Assembly (NCBI RefSeq): GCF_003123725.1
Contig: NZ_QETA01000003.1
Coordinates: forward strand, 124,001 to 188,000
Length of the DNA: 64,000 bases
Direction: 5' to 3'
Source of the DNA: Corticimicrobacter populi
GTDB taxonomy: Bacteria; Pseudomonadota; Gammaproteobacteria; Burkholderiales; Burkholderiaceae_B
The notes under the pieces were generated by a model, which saw nothing but the letters and a program-made list of their open reading frames with translations, did not search any database and was not told where the DNA came from. The position numbers and the translations under genes were made by a program. Below are positions 59,923 through 64,000 of this stretch, piece after piece. Each line of letters begins with the position of its first letter. Positions within the stretch are counted from its first letter, which is position 1.

Positions 59923-60882
59923 ATGTCCGTGCCCACAGAACGCGGCCAGCAGATTTCTGCTGAACGACAGGATGCCGCCCGTACCTACTTCACTGGCTTG
60001 CAGGCGCGTATCGTCGCGGCACTCGAATTGGCCGGCAATGCCCCCTTTCGCCGCGACGCCTGGGAGCGCCAGGCCGACGGCCAGGGCATTTCAGGCGGCG
60101 GCGGAGTGTCCTGCCTGATCGAGGACGCGGAACTGTTCGAGCGGGCCGGCGTCCTGTTCAGCCATGTCGAAGGCCACGCCCTGCCCCCATCGGCCAGCCA
60201 GCGTCGCCCCGAACTGGCCGGACGCAGTTGGCAGGCCATGGGTGTGTCGATGGTGCTGCACCCGCGCAACCCTTACATCCCCACCACGCACATGAACGTG
60301 CGGCTGTTCGTGGCGCGAGCCCCGGAAGGGTCACAGGCCAGCGATGTATTCTGGTTCGGCGGCGGTCTGGATCTCACGCCCTACTACGCCTTCGATGAGG
60401 ATGCCCAGCATTTTCACCAGGTCTGCCGCGATGCCTTGCAACCACATGGTACGCAGTGGTATCCCGACTGGAAACGCTGGTGCGACGAATACTTCTTCCT
60501 CAAGCATCGCAATGAAACGCGCGGTATCGGCGGCGTCTTCTTCGACGACCTGAATGCACCGGGTTTCGAGGACAGTTTCGCCCTGACACGCGCCACTGGC
60601 GATGCCTTTCTGGATGCCTACCTGCCCATCGTCGAGCGTCGCCGCAACCATGCCTATGGACAGCGGGAGCGCGACTTCCAGGCCTATCGGCGCGGACGCT
60701 ACGTCGAATTCAACCTGGTCTTTGACCGAGGCACGCTTTTCGGCCTGCAGTCTGGCGGGCGCACCGAATCCATCCTGCTGTCAATGCCACCTGCCGCACA
60801 CTGGCGCTACGACTGGCAACCCGACGCCGGCACACCGGAAGCCCGGCTCGCCGATTACCTGCGTCCCAGGGACTGGGTGTGA
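59923..60882 (+). CDS. hemF: Oxygen-dependent coproporphyrinogen III oxidase
   Basis: The protein has 319 residues. The family signature [13 protein letters not shown] is intact, with [24 protein letters not shown] and [18 protein letters not shown]-like segments. It decarboxylates coproporphyrinogen III in haem synthesis using O2, so the organism can live aerobically. It lies 3 nt after purD. Confidence 0.96.
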   Translation: MSVPTERGQQISAERQDAARTYFTGLQARIVAALELAGNAPFRRDAWERQADGQGISGGGGVSCLIEDAELFERAGVLFSHVEGHALPPSASQRRPELAGRSWQAMGVSMVLHPRNPYIPTTHMNVRLFVARAPEGSQASDVFWFGGGLDLTPYYAFDEDAQHFHQVCRDALQPHGTQWYPDWKRWCDEYFFLKHRNETRGIGGVFFDDLNAPGFEDSFALTRATGDAFLDAYLPIVERRRNHAYGQRERDFQAYRRGRYVEFNLVFDRGTLFGLQSGGRTESILLSMPPAAHWRYDWQPDAGTPEARLADYLRPRDWV

Positions 60883-61472
60883 CGCAGCGCATCGTCCTGT
60901 TCGGCGGCAGCTTCGATCCGGTGCATCTCGCACACCTGGCGCTGGCCAGGTGCGCACTGCAAAGTCAACAGGCCGACCAGGTACAATTGATCCCGGCAGG
61001 ACAGCCTTGGCAACGCCCAGCTCTGGGTGCCAACCCGCAGCAACGGCTGCACATGCTGGAGCTGGCCATTGCCGATACCGCAGGCTTGAGTATCAACGCC
61101 ATTGAAATCGAGCGCACCGGCCCCACTTATACGCTGGACACAGTACGCAATCTGCCCAGTGGTCCGCGCTACCTTTGGCTGCTTGGAAGCGACCAGTTGG
61201 CACGATTTCACACCTGGCACCACTGGCAGGAAATCGTCCATCACGTCGACCTGCTGGTTGCCCAGCGCCCCGGAACACCGATGGCGTGCACACCAGAACT
61301 CAGGCAAGCACTGACAGACAACGACCGTGACTTGCTGGAACTGCCGTTCGAACCACTGGATATTTCATCCAGCGCCATCCGCCACAGGATTGCAGCAGGC
61401 CAGCCTACCGAAGGCCTGCTGCCGCCGGCAGTCCGGCATTACATTGACACCCACCATCTTTATCTTTCCTGA
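60879..61472 (+). CDS. nadD: Nicotinate-nucleotide adenylyltransferase
   Basis: The protein has 197 residues. The nucleotidyltransferase motif [15 protein letters not shown] and the C-terminal [14 protein letters not shown] are present. It forms NaAD from NaMN and ATP. The start is GTG, overlapping the hemF stop by 4 nt (GTGA). Confidence 0.95.
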   Translation: MTQRIVLFGGSFDPVHLAHLALARCALQSQQADQVQLIPAGQPWQRPALGANPQQRLHMLELAIADTAGLSINAIEIERTGPTYTLDTVRNLPSGPRYLWLLGSDQLARFHTWHHWQEIVHHVDLLVAQRPGTPMACTPELRQALTDNDRDLLELPFEPLDISSSAIRHRIAAGQPTEGLLPPAVRHYIDTHHLYLS

Positions 61473-61879
61473 TGAATACACAGACACTGCAAAAAATCGT
61501 CATCGACGCCCTGGAAGACGTCAAGGCACAGGATATCAAGGTGTTCGACACCGTACGCCTGACCAGCCTGTTCGACCGGGTAATCATCACCAGTGCAACA
61601 TCCAACCGACAGACCCGCGCACTGGCCTCCAGCGTGGCCGAGGCTGCCAAGAAGCACGGTGGCCAGGTCATCGCGACTGAGGGCGAGGAAACCGGTGAGT
61701 GGGTGCTGGTGGATCTCGGCGATATCGTGGTGCATATCATGCAGCCCGCCATTCGCCAGTACTACGACCTGGAAGAAATCTGGGGTGATACACCAGTCGA
61801 TGTCGAACTGCTGCCGCAATCCACCCGTCCGGTACAACCCGTTCCTCCGCTCGACCTGCGCTTCGACAGCAACGACTGA
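61472..61879 (+). CDS. rsfS: Ribosomal silencing factor RsfS
   Basis: The protein has 135 residues: [20 protein letters not shown] and [29 protein letters not shown] are the RsfS core. It binds bL14 and blocks subunit joining in starvation. The ATG overlaps the nadD stop (TGATG); the nadD-rsfS-rlmH order is widely conserved. Confidence 0.95.
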   Translation: MNTQTLQKIVIDALEDVKAQDIKVFDTVRLTSLFDRVIITSATSNRQTRALASSVAEAAKKHGGQVIATEGEETGEWVLVDLGDIVVHIMQPAIRQYYDLEEIWGDTPVDVELLPQSTRPVQPVPPLDLRFDSND

Positions 61880-61893
61880 GCCGGGGCAAGGTC

Positions 61894-62364
61894 ATGCAGC
61901 TGCATATCCTCGCAGTCGGCACCCGCATGCCCGATTGGGTCGAAACCGCGTGGCGCGACTACGCCAAGCGCATGCCGGCGGACTGCAGCCTGCAATTGCG
62001 TGAGATCAAGCCAGAACCGCGTACCCAGGGCAAAACAGTCACCCAGATGATGGATGCGGAAGCCACACGCATTCGCGCCGCCTTGCCAACCGGGGCACTT
62101 CCCGTGATTCTTGATGAGCGAGGCCAGGACCTGACTACCATGGCACTGGCCGACCGACTGCAGGAATGGCGCGAACTGGGCCAGGATGTCGCCCTGATCA
62201 TCGGCGGCCCTGATGGGCTCGCCCCCAGCCTCAAGGCCGAAGCCCGCCTGCGCATCCGCCTGTCTTCCCTCACCCTGCCGCACCCGATGGTGCGGGTCCT
62301 GCTGGCCGAACAGCTCTATCGAGCCTGGGCCATCCTGCACAACCATCCCTACCACCGGGCCTAG
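61894..62364 (+). CDS. rlmH: 23S rRNA pseudouridine-1915 N3-methyltransferase
   Basis: The protein has 156 residues. The SPOUT knot is seen in [19 protein letters not shown] and [23 protein letters not shown]. It methylates pseudouridine 1915 in helix 69. It follows rsfS by 14 nt. Confidence 0.96.
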   Translation: MQLHILAVGTRMPDWVETAWRDYAKRMPADCSLQLREIKPEPRTQGKTVTQMMDAEATRIRAALPTGALPVILDERGQDLTTMALADRLQEWRELGQDVALIIGGPDGLAPSLKAEARLRIRLSSLTLPHPMVRVLLAEQLYRAWAILHNHPYHRA

Positions 62365-62379
62365 GCCTGTTTTCAATCC

Positions 62380-63006
62380 ATGCATGCCTACGATCTCTAT
62401 CTCGCCTCGCGCAGCCCGCGCCGGCGTGAATTGCTGACGCAGATGGGTATCCGCCATCAGGTGTTGCTCGCCCCCGAGCCCCCTGGCGAAGATGAACCCA
62501 GGCTGGCGCAGGAAACACCTGCCGATTATGTCCTGCGCACGGCACGCGACAAGGCCTTGCGCGGCTGGCACTGGCTGCAGCAACAGCAATTGCCCTGCCT
62601 GCCGGTGCTGGCCTCCGACACCTGCGTGTCATTGGGTGAAACGATTTTCGGCAAACCCCGCGATCACAACGAAGCGGTCACGTTTCTGAAGCACCTGTCC
62701 GGCACCGAACACGATGTCCGTACCGCTGTCGTGCTTGTCTGCCCGCCTGTACCAGGCAACACGTCGCCGATACTGATCGAACGTGTTTCTCATACCCGTG
62801 TATGGATGCGGACACTGCAGACTGCCGAAATCGAGCATTATTGCAATGGCAGGGAACCTTACGACAAGGCGGGGGGCTACGGCATCCAGGGCCCGGCAGC
62901 GCGCTTCATCACACGTATCGACGGCAGTCATACCGGCGTCATGGGCTTGCCCCTGTTCGAAACGCTCGGCATACTGGAACTAGCCGGAGTGCCCATTCAT
63001 GACTGA
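62380..63006 (+). CDS. Maf/YhdE family nucleoside triphosphate pyrophosphatase
   Basis: The protein has 208 residues. Motifs are LYLASRSPRRRELLTQMG, VLASDTCVSLGETIFGKP (ADT in most members is SDT here) and DKAGGYGIQGPAARFI. The KAGGYGIQG loop fits the YhdE subgroup acting on dTTP and UTP. It lies 15 nt after rlmH and overlaps rng by 8 nt. Confidence 0.93.
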   Translation: MHAYDLYLASRSPRRRELLTQMGIRHQVLLAPEPPGEDEPRLAQETPADYVLRTARDKALRGWHWLQQQQLPCLPVLASDTCVSLGETIFGKPRDHNEAVTFLKHLSGTEHDVRTAVVLVCPPVPGNTSPILIERVSHTRVWMRTLQTAEIEHYCNGREPYDKAGGYGIQGPAARFITRIDGSHTGVMGLPLFETLGILELAGVPIHD

Positions 63007-64000
63007 AGACATCCTTATCAACGTCACCCCTTTCGAGACACGCGTGGCCATTGTTGGCCAGGGTGCGGTGCAGGAATTGCACATCGAGCGCAGTGTCCAG
63101 CGCGGTCACGTTGGCAGCCTCTATCTGGGCAAGGTCGTCCGTGTGCTGCCGGGCATGCAGAGCGCCTTTGTGGACATCGGCCTCGAACGTGCAGCCTTCC
63201 TGCATATCGCCGACCTGCGCGAAAACCGCAGCGAGCGCACGCAGGGCAACAGCGTCACCCCCATCGAGAAGTTGCTGTTCGAGGGACAAACCCTGATGGT
63301 GCAGGTTGCAAAGGATCCGCTGGGAGCCAAAGGGGCACGCCTGTCCACGCAGATCAGTATCGCCGGACGCATGCTGGTCTATCTGCCGTTCGAGCCTCAT
63401 ATCGGCATCTCCCAGAAAATCGACGACGATACCGAGCGCAACCGCCTGCGTGAACGGCTGGAAGCACTGACACCCGATGACGAAAAAGGCGGTTTCATCG
63501 TCCGAACGCAGGCCGAAGGGGCCTCCGACGAGGAAATCCGGGCCGACCTCGACTACCTGCGCACACTCTGGCGCATGATTCAGGCCACGGCGCGTACAGC
63601 AGGCCCTCCGGTACTGCTGCACCAGGATCTGACACTGGCCCAGCGCGTGCTGCGCGACATGGTCACTCCACTGACAGGCAAGATCCAGGTCGATTCGCGT
63701 ACTGTATTCGCCGACATGGTGGCATGGGCCCGCCAATATACGCCTGCCGTGGAGACACGCCTGAGTCATTACAGCGGCGAACGGCCGCTGTTCGACATGT
63801 CTGGTGTGGATGAGGAAATCGCACGCGCACTGTCACGCCGGGTTGATCTCAAGTCTGGCGGCTACCTGATCATTGACCAGACCGAAGCGCTCACCACAGT
63901 TGATGTCAACACAGGCGGCTACGTCGGTGGTCGCAATTTCGACGACACCATTTTCAAAACCAATCTGGAAGCGGCCCAGGCCATTGCCCGCCAGTTGCGC
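62999..64000 (+). CDS. rng: Ribonuclease G, 5' part (runs off the right edge)
   Basis: The first 334 codons are visible. The S1 domain (GHVGSLYLGKVVRVLPGMQSAFVDIGLER, FLHIADL) is followed by the RNase E/G catalytic region with GGYLIIDQTEALTTVDVNTGGYVG, which holds the metal-binding Asp. It has no RNase E-like long insertion so far. RNase G matures 16S rRNA 5' ends and degrades some mRNAs. The start overlaps the maf stop. The C-terminus, including the Zn-link, lies outside. Confidence 0.93.
   Translation, partial: MTEDILINVTPFETRVAIVGQGAVQELHIERSVQRGHVGSLYLGKVVRVLPGMQSAFVDIGLERAAFLHIADLRENRSERTQGNSVTPIEKLLFEGQTLMVQVAKDPLGAKGARLSTQISIAGRMLVYLPFEPHIGISQKIDDDTERNRLRERLEALTPDDEKGGFIVRTQAEGASDEEIRADLDYLRTLWRMIQATARTAGPPVLLHQDLTLAQRVLRDMVTPLTGKIQVDSRTVFADMVAWARQYTPAVETRLSHYSGERPLFDMSGVDEEIARALSRRVDLKSGGYLIIDQTEALTTVDVNTGGYVGGRNFDDTIFKTNLEAAQAIARQLR

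Overview
The window reads as a stretch of a betaproteobacterial chromosome (moderately GC-rich, dense, short intergenic gaps), most likely Burkholderiales and plausibly an Alcaligenaceae-like genus. This is inferred from protein character and from gene neighbourhoods such as comM-ubiK-glnK-amtB, gshB-EIIA(Man)-ptsH-ptsI and iscRSUA-hscBA-fdx-iscX. I could not confirm it by a search. No insertion sequence, prophage, CRISPR array or restriction system is visible. The content is mostly housekeeping, with an accessory-looking patch at about 38-43 kb and another at about 50-57 kb.

Layout. 0-2 kb: the end of a MacB-type exporter and its outer-membrane lipoprotein channel. 2-6 kb: comM, ubiK, then glnK-amtB behind a near-perfect sigma-54 promoter with two NtrC-like sites. 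6-10 kb: gshB with a partial, permease-less PTS (EIIA, HPr, EI) and an SH3-type protein. 10-12 kb: thrS-infC, closed by its own terminator. 12-19 kb: an AI-2E family permease, purB, a GST, mnmA and an FAD-linked oxidase. 19-20 kb: a DAHP synthase gene preceded by a Phe/Tyr-rich leader peptide and terminator, which looks like a classical attenuator. 20-26 kb: the complete isc operon with an IscR-type operator, then a low-molecular-weight tyrosine phosphatase homologue whose catalytic Cys reads Ser. 26-35 kb: uvrB, tyrB, lexA with a perfect LexA box, dut, xth, yqeY, an infA paralogue, dinB and a molbindin. 35-38 kb: a polar amino-acid ABC transporter. 38-43 kb: tRNA-Ser, a MASE2-GGDEF cyclase, tRNA-Pro, a decayed membrane-protein gene, a choloylglycine-hydrolase-type enzyme, an HdeA-like chaperone and a chemoreceptor. 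43-49 kb: rpmI-rplT-pheS-pheT-ihfA-merR. 48-57 kb: a PAS-GGDEF-EAL protein, small regulators, tRNA-Asp, tRNA-Glu and tRNA-Arg, a PAP2 phosphatase, and a sulfur module (YeeE/YedE transporter, periplasmic rhodanese, and a 54-residue membrane ORF). 57-64 kb: an FlhE-like protein, yebC, and a tight purD-hemF-nadD-rsfS-rlmH-maf-rng run cut by the right edge.

How it fits together. Translation genes dominate (thrS, infC, infA, rpmI, rplT, pheST, five tRNAs, mnmA, rsfS, rlmH, rng). The thrS-infC-rpmI-rplT-pheST-ihfA cluster, contiguous in many bacteria, is split here into two blocks about 33 kb apart. Several genes show readable control: nitrogen (glnK-amtB), Fe-S status (isc), DNA damage (lexA) and aromatic amino acids (aroG leader). 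The items most worth following up are the aroG attenuator, the Cys-to-Ser phosphatase, the split operon, the decayed gene at 39.5-39.9 kb and the small ORF beside the sulfur transporter.
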